From positions 310,001 through 374,000 of the forward strand of contig CAVOPB010000002.1 of assembly GCA_963697805.1 (NCBI GenBank): a stretch of DNA of 64,000 bases, read 5' to 3'. Every line of letters starts with the position of its first letter. Position 1 is the first letter of the stretch. The position numbers were made by a program, and so were the translations under genes. Source of the stretch: VRUE01 sp963697805. GTDB lineage: Bacteria; Actinomycetota; Thermoleophilia; Solirubrobacterales; 70-9. Shown here one piece after another: positions 31,794-40,636 of the stretch. The notes under the pieces are model-generated. The model was not told the DNA's origin and made no database searches. It worked only from the letters and a program-made list of their open reading frames with translations.

Positions 31794-32424
31794 TCAGGCG
31801 CGCCGATTCTCGTTCTGGAGCTCGCGCCCCATCTCCTCCGCAAGCTCGGGGTGTCGATAGGGACCGGTGGCGCGCAGCGCCGCGATGACGCTCCGGCGAG
31901 CTCTCGAGGTCCTTGTTCTGGCTCAGCTTGCGCTTGAGCTGAAAGCGCTCGACCGGGATCCGCAGGCCGACGGTCCCCTTGGCCACCACGGTGCCGAGCT
32001 CCTGATCGAGGTGAGCGGGGTTCTCGACCTCTTTCTCAAAGCGCTCGACGAGAGTGGTGAGGACCCGCAGGTTCTCTTCCTCGCTGAGAACCTGCGGTAC
32101 CCCCTGAGGTGTGCGACGGTGAAGTTCCAGGTCGGCACCGGCGTCTCCCGCGGGCCGTACCAACTCGGCGAGATATAGCCATGGTGGCCCTGGACGATGA
32201 CCAGCGCCGGTCCCCCCGCCGTCGATTTCGAGCACCTCCTCGTCGGGGCGTCCGAGATGGGTCAGCAGCGTCAGGTCGGAGCTTGCCTCGTCCAGCAGGA
32301 CCGGGTAGTGGGAGGCGACCGGCGCTCCCTCCCTCGTGCTGACCAGAGTCGCCCACGGGTTGGCGCGAATCAGCTCGCGGACGAGCTCGACGTCCTCCGA
32401 GGCGAATGCGGGGTTGTGGCGCAT
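31794..32424 (-). CDS. PaiB-like FMN-binding protein, three frameshifts
   Basis: Starts at ATG 32424 (MRHNPAFASEDVELVRELI, WATLVSTREGAPVASHYPVL). Segments of the PaiB/FMN-binding split-barrel family appear in alternating frames: ALVIVQGHHGYISPSWYGPR plus TWNFTVAHLRG in a second frame, then VPQVLSEEENLRVLTTLVER and RFQLKRKLSQNKDLES back in the first, and VIAALRATGPYRHPELAEEM in a third, with the stop at 31794-31796. The needed corrections are one C too many in the run 32212-32217, one too few in 32100-32104, and one missing base near 31900. Corrected length is about 209 residues, normal for the family. Confidence 0.8.
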
Positions 32425-32448
32425 GCGCCATCTTCCCTGTTCGGCGAT

Positions 32449-32466
32449 GCTTTAGAGAGGCTTTAG
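32449..32466. promoter_or_regulatory. Direct repeat GCTTTAG, 11-bp spacing
   Basis: GCTTTAG at 32449-32455 and 32460-32466, one helical turn apart, in the short gap between the divergent PaiB gene and the copper-related plus-strand genes. The 11-bp phasing is typical of sites bound by dimeric response regulators; the protein that binds here is unknown. Confidence 0.4.
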
Positions 32467-32491
32467 GACCGCTCGACTACCCTTGGTGGCG

Positions 32492-32818
32492 ATGCGATTC
32501 GTGGGCCGTGTGACGTCCGGACTTCTGCTGGCGATCACCTGCTGCTGGGTTCTGGCGCTTGCCTGCACGGGATCGACCGATGCCCTCCTCTACATGGCCC
32601 CGGCGCTCCTGATCGCCTGCCCCTTGCTCGCTGGCCGCTATCCGGGTGAGAGCCTCGTGCTCAAGCTCGCCTCGAGGGGCCGCCGCCGGCGTCCCCGGCC
32701 ACGGCGCGTCCGATCGCTGCCGAAGGCACCGACCGTCTGGCTGCCCCGGGGTGCCCGTCTGATCGCCTTTTCGCTGGCCGAGCGTCCCCCGCCCGCCGCC
32801 GCTCTCTCGCAGACCTAG
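32492..32818 (+). CDS. Small membrane protein with GRYPGE motif, copy 1
   Basis: 108 residues from ATG 32492 (TTG 32483 is also in frame). Two hydrophobic segments (VTSGLLLAITCCWVLALACT, LLYMAPALLIACPLLAG) are followed by GRYPGESLVLKLASRGRRRR and an Arg/Pro-rich tail. The same membrane segment plus GRYPGE-x-L plus Arg/Pro tail is found in the gene at 35307, which overlaps copCD, so the two are likely related accessory proteins of the copper module. Function unknown. Confidence 0.6.
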   Translation: MRFVGRVTSGLLLAITCCWVLALACTGSTDALLYMAPALLIACPLLAGRYPGESLVLKLASRGRRRRPRPRRVRSLPKAPTVWLPRGARLIAFSLAERPPPAAALSQT

Positions 32819-32871
32819 CTGCCGGCAGCCGCATTCCTCGGTCCGCCGGTGCGCGATCGAAAGGAATTCCC

Positions 32872-33558
32872 GTGCGGAAGCACTGGGCGGCGCTTGCCGC
32901 CACGACAGCGGTGCTAGTCCTCGTCAACGCGGCCTCCGCCTGGGGGCATGGAGGCAATCCCAACTACCGGTCGGTGATCGACCGGGTGACGCCCAAGGTC
33001 CCCGAGGTCAGTTTTGAAGTGCTGTCCTACGACAGCTACTTCCAGCTGCTCGATCAGCACGGTCACGAAGTCGTCATCTACGGCTACGAAGGCGAGCCCT
33101 ACGCGCGCGTGCTGAAGGACGGGACAGTCCAGGTCAACGAACGCTCGCCGGCCTACTTCCTCAACGACACGCGCTACCCCACCGCCGAAGTCCCGCTGAG
33201 CGCCGACGCCGATGCGCCGCCGAAATGGAAGACCTTCGACCATTCCGGAACCTTCCTCTGGCACGACCACCGGATGCACTATGGCTCCCCCACGGTGCCG
33301 CCGCAGGTCACAGACGAACACAAGAAAACCAAGATCTACGACTACGAAATCCCGATCAGGATCGACGGCAAGAAGGGTGCGATCGACGGCACCCTCTACT
33401 GGGTCGGGCCGTCCGACACCTCGAAGCTGCCCTTCATCATCATCGGCATCCTGGTCGTCCTCGGCGGAGGGGCCGCGGTCCTCTACATCCGTCGCCGTCA
33501 GCGGGGCGGGCCCGGAAAGCCCACGGTCGAGAAACCCCCTGCCAAGGAGGCCTGGTAG
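32872..33558 (+). CDS. His-rich exported membrane-anchored protein, copper-module partner
   Basis: 228 residues from GTG 32872 with aaagga upstream. Signal peptide (LAATTAVLVLVNAASAWGHG), an extracytoplasmic domain with many His (GHGGNPNYR, LLDQHGHEVVIYGYEGEPYA, TFDHSGTFLWHDHRMHYGS) and a C-terminal membrane helix (PFIIIGILVVLGGGAAVLYI) with a basic tail. The His clusters fit a metal-binding role. Directly abuts the CopCD gene (stop TAG, next start GTG), so it is co-translated with it. No named domain recognised. Confidence 0.78.
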   Translation: MRKHWAALAATTAVLVLVNAASAWGHGGNPNYRSVIDRVTPKVPEVSFEVLSYDSYFQLLDQHGHEVVIYGYEGEPYARVLKDGTVQVNERSPAYFLNDTRYPTAEVPLSADADAPPKWKTFDHSGTFLWHDHRMHYGSPTVPPQVTDEHKKTKIYDYEIPIRIDGKKGAIDGTLYWVGPSDTSKLPFIIIGILVVLGGGAAVLYIRRRQRGGPGKPTVEKPPAKEAW

Positions 33559-35310
33559 GTGAAGTGGGCGGCGGCGATCGCGGTCTCAAGCGCGTTGGCG
33601 CTGGCCATGCTCGCGCCGGCCGGCGCCTCGGCCCATGCCCAGCTCGAGGGCACCGTCCCGGAGCGCGTCGCCGTGGTCAAGGACGAGCCTCCGGCGGTCA
33701 TCTTTCGCTTCGACGAGCCCGTCGAGGGCAACTTCGGCGCCGTTCGGGTCTACGACGCCGAGGGTTCGAGGGTCGACGAAGGCGACGCCTTCCACCCGAA
33801 CGGCGAAGGCCCCCGTCTCGGCGTCCACCTCAAGCCCGGCCTTGCCGATGGCAGCTACACCGCCACCTACCGGGTGATCTCCGCCGACGGTCACATCGTC
33901 TCGAGCGGATTCGTGTTCTCGATCGGCAAGCCGGGAAGGGCCCCGAAGGAGACGGTTGCAGAACTGACCTCGGGCTCCGGCAGCGGACCGGTCACCGAGA
34001 CGGTTTTCGGGATCGCCCGCGGGCTCCAGTACGCCGCGATCGCACTTGGCGTGGGCGGCGTGGCCTTCCTGCTCCTCGCCTGGCTGCCAGCCCTGGACGA
34101 GGTCGGCGGCGGCGACGAGGCGTGGTCGCGGGCCGCGCGCGCATTCGGAAGGCGGCTGCGGGTGATGCTGTTGACGGGCGCCGCGCTCGGCGCGATCAGC
34201 GCCGCCGCCGGAGTTGTGATGGAGGGGGCCGAGGCCGCCGGCGTCTCCGGCTTCTCCGCCCTGCGGGAGACGATCGTCCGCGAGACGCTGGAAACCAAGT
34301 TCGGGACGATCTGGGGCCTCGCCGTCCTCGCCTGGCTCCTCTTCGGCGCCGCTGTCGCAATAGCGCTTCGTGCCGGTGGTGACATTCGGCGCCGGCCGAG
34401 TCCCGTCTGGCTGATCTCGCTCGCCGCCCCGCTCGCCTTCGTCGTCCTCGTGCCCGCGCTTTCCGGGCACGGCAGCACCCAATCCCCTGTCGCCCTGAAC
34501 TTCCCGGTCAACGTCATCCATGTCGCGGCGATGGGTGCCTGGCTCGGCGGCCTCGCCACCCTGCTCCTGGTCGCGCCCCGGGCCACAAGGGAGCTGGAGC
34601 CCGGCGATCGCAGTCGGCTTCTCGCCGGTTCGCTATCGCGCTTTTCCCGGATCGCGCTTGCCTGCGTCGCGGCGATCCTCCTCACCGGCCTGATCCAGGC
34701 CTACGTTTATGTCCGCCATCTCGATGACCTGATCGACACTGGCTACGGCCGCGCGGTCCTGGTCAAGTTCCTGCTCCTCGTTGCGATCCTGATCCCACTC
34801 GGCGCCTACAACCGCCGCCGCTCGGTGCCACGCCTGAAGCTGATCGCTGCCGGCGGTGAGCCACCGGGTTCGGCGGGGGTGATGCTGCGGCGGGCTCTGC
34901 GCGCTGAGGTGGCGGTGCTCGTGATCGTGCTCGGCGTCACCGCCGCCCTGGCCAGCTATGCGCCGCCGGTGACCGCTCAGTCCGGGCCGTTCTCGACCGA
35001 AACGCAGTTCGGCCCGATCCAGCTGGAGATGACGGTGGAACCGGCGCGGGTGGGGGCGAACCAGTTCCACATCTATCTCTTCGATGCCCGGACGGGGGCG
35101 CCGTTCGCGAAGGTCAAGGAGCTCAAGGTGACGGCCGCCCTCCCGGAGAAGAGCATCGCCCTGCCGCTCGAACCGCAGGTCGCGGGGCCCGGCCACTACA
35201 CGATCCCCGGCGCGCTGCTGAGCAGTTCCGGCGATTGGCAGATCGAGCTCACGGCGAGGGTCTCGGCCTTCGATGAGTACTCGAAGACGGTGACGGTGGG
35301 GATCCGATGA
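33559..35310 (+). CDS. CopC-CopD fusion copper resistance/import protein
   Basis: 583 residues. Signal, then the CopC domain beginning with its copper-ligand His (SAHAQLEGTVPERVA; ADGHIVSSGFVFSIG holds the second His), linked to a CopD-type membrane domain with about eight helices (GIARGLQYAAIALGVGGVAF, VIHVAAMGAWLGGLATLLLV with a conserved His, FSRIALACVAAILLTGLIQA). After the last helix there is an extracytoplasmic domain of about 110 residues (FGPIQLEMTVEPARVGANQF). CopC binds copper outside; CopD probably moves it across the membrane. It overlaps the next gene by 4 bp. Confidence 0.9.
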   Translation: MKWAAAIAVSSALALAMLAPAGASAHAQLEGTVPERVAVVKDEPPAVIFRFDEPVEGNFGAVRVYDAEGSRVDEGDAFHPNGEGPRLGVHLKPGLADGSYTATYRVISADGHIVSSGFVFSIGKPGRAPKETVAELTSGSGSGPVTETVFGIARGLQYAAIALGVGGVAFLLLAWLPALDEVGGGDEAWSRAARAFGRRLRVMLLTGAALGAISAAAGVVMEGAEAAGVSGFSALRETIVRETLETKFGTIWGLAVLAWLLFGAAVAIALRAGGDIRRRPSPVWLISLAAPLAFVVLVPALSGHGSTQSPVALNFPVNVIHVAAMGAWLGGLATLLLVAPRATRELEPGDRSRLLAGSLSRFSRIALACVAAILLTGLIQAYVYVRHLDDLIDTGYGRAVLVKFLLLVAILIPLGAYNRRRSVPRLKLIAAGGEPPGSAGVMLRRALRAEVAVLVIVLGVTAALASYAPPVTAQSGPFSTETQFGPIQLEMTVEPARVGANQFHIYLFDARTGAPFAKVKELKVTAALPEKSIALPLEPQVAGPGHYTIPGALLSSSGDWQIELTARVSAFDEYSKTVTVGIR

Positions 35311-35534
35311 TCGAGAGCCTGCTCTTCGTCACCCCCTTCCTCGTCCTCCTGGGGCTGCTGATGACCGGGCGCTACCCGGGGGAGCGGTTGTTGCTGCAGC
35401 TGGCAGGCCCCCGACCGCGGCGCCGCAAGCGCCGGCCGCCGGCGAGGACTCCCCCGCGAGATCACCGGCCGGTCGGGCCCAGGGGAAGCGCCCTGCTCGC
35501 CGCCTCAATGGCCGGCCGCGCCCCGCCGCTCTGA
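35307..35534 (+). CDS. Small membrane protein with GRYPGE motif, copy 2
   Basis: 75 residues, ATG overlapping the CopCD stop (ATGA). One membrane segment (LLFVTPFLVLLGLLMTG), then GRYPGERLLLQLAGPRPRRR and an Arg/Pro tail, matching the protein at 32492. Its coupling to CopCD suggests a small accessory subunit or stability factor. Confidence 0.65.
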   Translation: MIESLLFVTPFLVLLGLLMTGRYPGERLLLQLAGPRPRRRKRRPPARTPPRDHRPVGPRGSALLAASMAGRAPPL

Positions 35535-35600
35535 GCCGCGCCGCGAGATCCGCGTGGGCGGCGCACCCCGCTGCCAACACTCAGAGAAAGGACAGACTCA

Positions 35601-36305
35601 ATGCGACGAATCGCAATTGCCGCCGTGGCGGCCTCCTCGCTGCTGCTTCCCGCGGCGGCCCAGGCCCACGTCAGCATCCACCCCAACGAGGTGCCGGTCG
35701 GCTCCTTCGCGACCCTGAGCTTCCGGGTTCCGAACGAGATGGAGAACGCCAACACCGTCAAGGTGGCGGTGCAGATCCCGCCCGGATTCCTCGACGTCTC
35801 CCCGGAATACATGCCCGGCTGGTCGGTCGACGCCAAGACCTCGAAGCTGGCGAAGCCGGTGCAGACAGACGACGGCGAAGTCACCGAACAGGTCACGGAG
35901 ATCATCTGGACCGGCGAAGGCGAGCAGGGCAAGATCCCGCCCGAGCAGTTCCTCAACTTCCCGATCTCGACCGAGATTCCCGGCGCCGAAGGTGAAGAGC
36001 TGACGTTCAAGACGCTCCAGTACTACGACAACGGCGAAGTCGTGCGCTGGATCGGAGCGCCCGACTCCGAGGAACCGGCGCCCCAGATCGACGTCACCGC
36101 CGAAGGCGGGGCGTTGCAGGACGTTGCCGGTTCGGAGACCGCGCCGCCCAGCCCCGAAGCGGCCTCCGGAGAAGCGACCGAATCGAGCAACTCGGACTCG
36201 TCCGACAGCGCCAGCAAGGGGCTCGGGATCGCCGCCCTCGTCCTCGGGGCCCTAGGCCTCGCCGCCGGTTCCGCCGCATTGATCAGGTCGCGCCGGACGA
36301 CCTGA
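35601..36305 (+). CDS. YcnI-like (DUF1775) copper-binding protein
   Basis: 234 residues preceded by agaaaggac at a good distance. Signal peptide (IAIAAVAASSLLLPAAAQA) followed at once by the copper-ligand His (HVSIHPNEVPVGSFATLSFR). DUF1775 hallmarks: VQIPPGFLDVSPEYMPGWSV, EIIWTGEGEQGKIPPEQFLN. A Ser/Glu-rich linker leads to a C-terminal membrane helix (GIAALVLGALGLAAGSAALI). YcnI-type proteins cooperate with CopC/CopD in copper handling, in agreement with the order here. Confidence 0.9.
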   Translation: MRRIAIAAVAASSLLLPAAAQAHVSIHPNEVPVGSFATLSFRVPNEMENANTVKVAVQIPPGFLDVSPEYMPGWSVDAKTSKLAKPVQTDDGEVTEQVTEIIWTGEGEQGKIPPEQFLNFPISTEIPGAEGEELTFKTLQYYDNGEVVRWIGAPDSEEPAPQIDVTAEGGALQDVAGSETAPPSPEAASGEATESSNSDSSDSASKGLGIAALVLGALGLAAGSAALIRSRRTT

Positions 36306-36311
36306 TCGATA

Positions 36312-36350
36312 CCCCGGTGGTGCGCCGACAGACGCGGCGCACCACCGGGG
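36312..36350 (+). terminator. Stem-loop after the copper operon
   Basis: Perfect 15-bp stem CCCCGGTGGTGCGCC / GGCGCACCACCGGGG with a 9-nt loop, 6 bp after the YcnI stop. Very stable; marks the end of the plus-strand copper operon. Confidence 0.75.
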
Positions 36351-36399
36351 GCCTGGGGTAGGCTCGCGGCCATGGAGCTCGTGATTCGATGATGGCCTC

Positions 36400-36837
36400 A
36401 TGAGCGAGCGCTTGGAGGAGAAGCTGCGGCCGGTGATCGAGGCCCTGCTGGAGCCTGGCGAGGAGCTGCGCGGGGTTTGCGTCGGCGCCGAAAGCGGGAT
36501 GTTCAAGGGCCGCCAGGTGGCGGTCGGGACGACCGACAGGCGCCTGATCGTGCAGGGGATGAACCGCAAGTTCGCCGCCGATGGCGACCCGCTGCTGCTG
36601 ACCCCGGACCGGATCGCCGAGGTCTCGGTCGACGGCGGCGGTGGCGGCTGGATCGAGGTCGGGCCGGCGATCCTCGACGCGACCGCGGTCACCCTCAAGC
36701 TCCGCACCGTCGACGGTGAGAAGGCGAAGATCAACATGATGAAGGGCACCGGCATGCTCGGAGGCCTCGGCGGCGGCGAGGTCCAGCGTGAAGGATTGGA
36801 GGCGCTCGCCGCCTGGTTCACGGAGAGCTCTACCTAG
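36400..36837 (+). CDS. Small protein with PH-like fold, function unknown
   Basis: 145 residues, cytoplasmic by composition. The pattern GVCVGAESGMFKGRQVAVGT, TDRRLIVQGMNRKF and LTPDRIAEVSVDGGGGGWIE resembles bacterial PH-like (bPH) domains, with a glycine-rich C-terminal stretch (MMKGTGMLGGLGGGEVQREG). No partner is evident: upstream lies a terminator, downstream the SpoIID gene 19 bp away. Confidence 0.68.
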   Translation: MSERLEEKLRPVIEALLEPGEELRGVCVGAESGMFKGRQVAVGTTDRRLIVQGMNRKFAADGDPLLLTPDRIAEVSVDGGGGGWIEVGPAILDATAVTLKLRTVDGEKAKINMMKGTGMLGGLGGGEVQREGLEALAAWFTESST

Positions 36838-36856
36838 CCGTCTAACCTCGGGCCGG

Positions 36857-37963
36857 ATGGCCCGCGTCCGCACCGCAGCCCTTCTCGCAGCCCTCCTGAT
36901 CCTGGCGGCGATTCCGTCGAGAGCAAGCGCCGCCCAATTGGCCTGGGTCGTCAAGGGCGGCGGCTTCGGCCATGGCGTCGGCCTCAGCGCCTACGGCGCC
37001 TACGGCTACGGCAAGCACGGATACGGATACCGCCAGATCCTCCACCACTACTTCCGCGGGATTCAGATCACCACCCTGCCGAGGGCGCCGATCGTGCGAG
37101 TGCTGCTGACGACGAGCACCGGGGTCGTCGACTTCAGCCGCGCCACCGCGGCCTGCGGGCGGGCGCTGGACCCCACCCGCTCCTACCAGGCCCGCCGCCG
37201 CGGCTCCTCGCTCCGCCTCTTCTCGAGCTCGGGGCTGCCCGTCGCCCGTTGCGGCGCGCGCCTGCACGCCGACAGCGCCGACGTCATCGACATTGCCGGC
37301 GTCGGCCTCTACCGCGGCGCGCTCGAGCTGGTCCCCGACGACGGCGCCGGGCTGGACGTGGTCAACGCGCTCAATGTCAACAACTACGTGCGGGGCTCGG
37401 AGCCGGCGGAGGTCCCGCCGGAATGGCCGATGGCGACGCTGAAGGCGTTTGCCGTCGCGGTCCGCTCGATCGCGCTCTCGACCGACGTCGGCGGCGACGC
37501 CTTCGACGTCTACTCCGACACCAGGACCCAGAACTACGGTGGGGTCGGGACCGAGAGCGAGCGCACCGACGCGGCGGCGCGCGCGACCTCCGGCCAGGTC
37601 GCCACCTACGAAGGCGAGGTCGCGCAGACGACCTACTTCTCCGCCTCCGGCGGCCAGACCGAGTCCGGGTTTCTCGGCGCCCCCGAGGTTCCCTATCTCG
37701 AGAGCGTCGCCGATCCCTACGACTACTACTCGCCGCTTCACCGTTGGACGTTCCACATCACCCAGGCCGAGATGGATGCGCGGCTCGCCCCCTACGTCCC
37801 CGGCCGATTCCGCGGCATCAGGGTGACGAAGCGCGGTGACTCCCCGCGGATCGACTACGCGATGCTGTTCGGCAGCGGCGGCTCGGCCACGGTCCGCGGC
37901 GACACCCTCGCCGCCGCCCTCGGCCTCTACGACCGCTGGGCCTTCTTCACGAGGTCGAGATGA
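36857..37963 (+). CDS. SpoIID/LytB-domain exported protein
   Basis: 368 residues from ATG 36857. Signal peptide (VRTAALLAALLILAAIPS), then a typical motif WVVKGGGFGHGVGLSAYGAY. The SpoIID core follows: LNVNNYVRGSEPAEVPPEWP with the catalytic Glu, LKAFAVAVRSIALSTDVGGD and TYFSASGGQTESGFLGAPEV. These proteins are lytic-transglycosylase-type or amidase-enhancer proteins acting on denuded peptidoglycan. In a non-sporulating lineage they are thought to serve wall remodelling. Its end overlaps the convergent acyltransferase gene by 17 bp. Confidence 0.87.
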   Translation: MARVRTAALLAALLILAAIPSRASAAQLAWVVKGGGFGHGVGLSAYGAYGYGKHGYGYRQILHHYFRGIQITTLPRAPIVRVLLTTSTGVVDFSRATAACGRALDPTRSYQARRRGSSLRLFSSSGLPVARCGARLHADSADVIDIAGVGLYRGALELVPDDGAGLDVVNALNVNNYVRGSEPAEVPPEWPMATLKAFAVAVRSIALSTDVGGDAFDVYSDTRTQNYGGVGTESERTDAAARATSGQVATYEGEVAQTTYFSASGGQTESGFLGAPEVPYLESVADPYDYYSPLHRWTFHITQAEMDARLAPYVPGRFRGIRVTKRGDSPRIDYAMLFGSGGSATVRGDTLAAALGLYDRWAFFTRSR

Positions 37964-39878
37964 GGCAGTTGTCGGCGTCCTTCATTTCCACCGGGTGGGT
38001 GTTGGGGAATGCCTCCAGCAGCGCGTCGGCGATCAGCCGCCCGCGTTCGGCGTAGCCGTGTGAGGTGTAGTGGATGCCGTCGGGGATGTACCAGTCGTCG
38101 TGTACCACCGAGGCCCAGTCGTAGACCCTCATGTACGGGTAGTGGTCGCAGGCTTTGCGCAGCGCCTTGTCCCAATCGCGCATGTTCGTCTCGGCGTAGG
38201 GCCCGGTTGTCTCGAGCGACTTTGTGTTCACCCAAAGGACCGGTTCTTCGCCGATCGTCTCCATCATGCTCGCGATCCTGTCGTCGTAGGTGAACGATGA
38301 GCCGGCGGCGACGTTGGCGGCCTCGTTGGTTCCCATCGCGATCACCCAGCAGCCCTTGAAGCCGTCGTCCTTCCACCCTTCGGCCGCTTCCTGGGCGTTG
38401 GGCTGGCCCTCGAAGTTCTCGTAGATCGAGCGCGCGCCGGAAACGTCAAGGTGGGCCGTCGTTGCCCCGACCCGCGCATACTGGGCGGCGATCAGCTTGC
38501 TCGGCGAATTGTATTCGGGGTCGACGAGGCCCTCCGAGGTCGAGTCCCCGATGTGGACGACCGCGTCGCAGGTCGTCGCCAGTGGGGCGCTCTTCGCCCT
38601 GGTGGTGACGGTCTTCTGCACCGTCGCCGAGCCGACCGCGCGGCTGTTGTCGGTGCCGACCCCGGCGAGGCCGGCGAGCGCGACCGCGATGACCGCGGCG
38701 CATACCACCCCCAGCGCCCAGTCACCCCGGGTCACGTCCCCGCGCCTGATCCCGCCGCTGCGGACCCGCGTGTAGAGGCGGCCGAGGGCGCCGTGGCGGA
38801 TCGGGTTCTCGACGAAGCGCCAGGAGAGCTCCGCGACCGCGAAGGTCGCCGCCACCTGGAGCACCGCGCGCAGGAGGTCGACGGAGTGGGCGCCTTCGGG
38901 CGTGGTGAGGACGATGATCGGCATGTGCCAGAGGTAGATGCCGTAGGAGCGCTCGCCGATCCATCGCATCGGCCGGCAGCCGACGACGTTCCCGATCCTC
39001 GCGGCCGGGTGGGTGAGCGCCGCCACCGCCAGCACTGTCGCGATCGAGAGCACGGCGAACCCGCCGCGGTAGAGAAACGGTGAGAATTCGCCGACCCGCC
39101 AGAGCATCACCGCGATCACCGCGAGGCCGAGGACGCCGGCGCCGTCGACCAGGTTGCGGGCGCGCGGGGCGATCTCGGTGCGAAGCCGGCGGCTCGGCCA
39201 GACCATTGCCAGCGCGGCGCCGGCGAGGAGCTCGAAGGCGCGGGTGTCGGTCCCGTAGTAAACCCGCGAGGGGTCGATCGACGGTTCGTAGAGGGCCGCC
39301 ATCAGGATCAGCGAGGCGAGGGCGGCGAGCAGGGTGACGCCGGCGAGCCGCAGCCGGACCCCGCCGGCGGATTTCGGATCGCGGACGAACCGCGTCCCAA
39401 GCATCATCAGGAAGGGCCAGACGATGTAGAACTGCTCCTCGATCGAGAGCGACCAGATGTGGTCGAGCGGCGACAGCTGGAAGCGTTCGAAATAGGACGC
39501 GTTGTGGAAGATCAGCCACCAGTTGTTGAAGTAGGCCGCGGCGCTGACCGCTTCCATCCGGAAGCTGCCCGGCTGGTGGGGGCCGATCAGCGTCACCCAG
39601 GCGAGCACCACGATCAGGACGACGAACAGCGCCGGCAACAGCCGTCGTGCCCGCGCCGCCCAGAATGACTTCAGCCTGATCCCCCCGCGGTTGACCTGGT
39701 TGAGGAGGATGTCGGTGATCAGGTAGCCGCTGAGGGTGAAGAAGACGCCGACGCCGAGGAGGCCGCCTTCGGCCCAGTGGAAGCCGAGGTGGTAGGCGAT
39801 GACCGCGAGCACCGCGATCGCGCGCAGGCCGTCCAGGCCCGGCATGTAGCGGCGGCGTTCCTCTACCGGCCTAGGCAC
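37947..39878 (-). CDS. Membrane acyltransferase (AT3/OafA) with C-terminal SGNH domain
   Basis: 643 residues. The N-terminal AT3 domain has about ten helices with the hallmarks GLDGLRAIAVLAVIAYHLGF (catalytic His) and GVGVFFTLSGYLITDILL. From about residue 440 an extracytoplasmic SGNH-like domain follows: DAVVHIGDSTSEGLVDPEYN with the catalytic Ser, GCWVIAMGTNEAANV and YIPDGIHYTSHGYAERGRLI with the Asp-x-x-His. Such two-domain proteins move acetyl groups outward and place them on surface glycans or peptidoglycan. A separate SGNH protein is encoded 9 bp upstream. Confidence 0.9.
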   Translation of the reverse strand: MPRPVEERRRYMPGLDGLRAIAVLAVIAYHLGFHWAEGGLLGVGVFFTLSGYLITDILLNQVNRGGIRLKSFWAARARRLLPALFVVLIVVLAWVTLIGPHQPGSFRMEAVSAAAYFNNWWLIFHNASYFERFQLSPLDHIWSLSIEEQFYIVWPFLMMLGTRFVRDPKSAGGVRLRLAGVTLLAALASLILMAALYEPSIDPSRVYYGTDTRAFELLAGAALAMVWPSRRLRTEIAPRARNLVDGAGVLGLAVIAVMLWRVGEFSPFLYRGGFAVLSIATVLAVAALTHPAARIGNVVGCRPMRWIGERSYGIYLWHMPIIVLTTPEGAHSVDLLRAVLQVAATFAVAELSWRFVENPIRHGALGRLYTRVRSGGIRRGDVTRGDWALGVVCAAVIAVALAGLAGVGTDNSRAVGSATVQKTVTTRAKSAPLATTCDAVVHIGDSTSEGLVDPEYNSPSKLIAAQYARVGATTAHLDVSGARSIYENFEGQPNAQEAAEGWKDDGFKGCWVIAMGTNEAANVAAGSSFTYDDRIASMMETIGEEPVLWVNTKSLETTGPYAETNMRDWDKALRKACDHYPYMRVYDWASVVHDDWYIPDGIHYTSHGYAERGRLIADALLEAFPNTHPVEMKDADNCLISTS

Positions 39879-39887
39879 GAGCCCCCC

Positions 39888-40613
39888 TCATCGGAGCATT
39901 GCGGCGGCCAGGCGCTCGAGCAGGCCGATCCCGATCGCTTCGATCAGCTCGGCCTGGCGGCGCTCGAAGCGGAAGACGGTCGCGAGTTCGGGCCGCGGCC
40001 GCGTTTCCTGTTTCGTCGACTTCGTCGCCGATGTTCCCCCCGCCAGACAGCCGAGGATCCCACGCGCAATCAGCCGCGCCCGCAGGTCGGCCCCTTCGGG
40101 GGTCGGGTGGAGGTTGTCGGACTGCAGGAGCTCGGGCCGGGCGGCGACTGCGCCCGCCCAGTCGGGCGTCTCGGTTCCGGGCCTCGAGGCGGCGAATTCG
40201 TGGACGACCTGGTTCTTGCCGGTGTTGTCGACGCCGTTGACCGTGTAGCCGTGGATCGTCGGCACCACCATGCAACGGTCGCTGACGACCTCGGTGACCT
40301 TCTGCAGATTTCCCGCGAGAATCTGCGGATAGGCGGGATTGTCATTCGTCCCGGCATCGAAGACGATCACCGACTGCGAGGGGTCGTAGCTCTCCTCGAA
40401 CAGTTCGTAGATCTGGTAGCTGTTGGACCCGCCGACCGCGTTCACCGTGAGCTCCACACCGGGCAGATACCGCTGCAGGTAGGGGGAGGTGAGTTCGGCG
40501 AGGCTGTCGCCGACGAGGAGGACACTGCCGCTGCCGGCGGCGCTTGCCGCGGGGGCGAGTGCGGCGAGAGCCAGCATCGCCGACACCACCGCGAGCACCC
40601 CGGTCCTGCGCAT
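39888..40613 (-). CDS. Exported SGNH-hydrolase-like protein
   Basis: 241 residues with a signal peptide (LAVVSAMLALAALAPAASA). SGNH blocks: VLLVGDSLAELTSPYLQRYL (Ser), VGGSNSYQIYEL (Gly), VIVFDAGTNDNPAYPQILAG (Asn) and LLQSDNLHPTPEGADLRARL (Asp/His). All catalytic residues are present. It precedes the AT3-SGNH acyltransferase in the same direction, so it probably acts on the same surface polymer, as an esterase or second acetyltransferase. Confidence 0.82.
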   Translation of the reverse strand: MRRTGVLAVVSAMLALAALAPAASAAGSGSVLLVGDSLAELTSPYLQRYLPGVELTVNAVGGSNSYQIYELFEESYDPSQSVIVFDAGTNDNPAYPQILAGNLQKVTEVVSDRCMVVPTIHGYTVNGVDNTGKNQVVHEFAASRPGTETPDWAGAVAARPELLQSDNLHPTPEGADLRARLIARGILGCLAGGTSATKSTKQETRPRPELATVFRFERRQAELIEAIGIGLLERLAAAMLR

Positions 40614-40636
40614 CGGCGGACTTTTACACTACGAGG

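Noticed and set aside
30391..31860. A 489-codon plus-strand open frame
   Set aside because: Shadow of TlpA and SCO1 on the minus strand; no start signal and no family-like segments.
31093..32424. An apparent 443-residue PaiB-SCO1 fusion on the minus strand
   Set aside because: It arises from three indels in PaiB that bring the frame into SCO1. SCO1 has its own start and lipoprotein signal, and PaiB has its own stop at 31794-31796.
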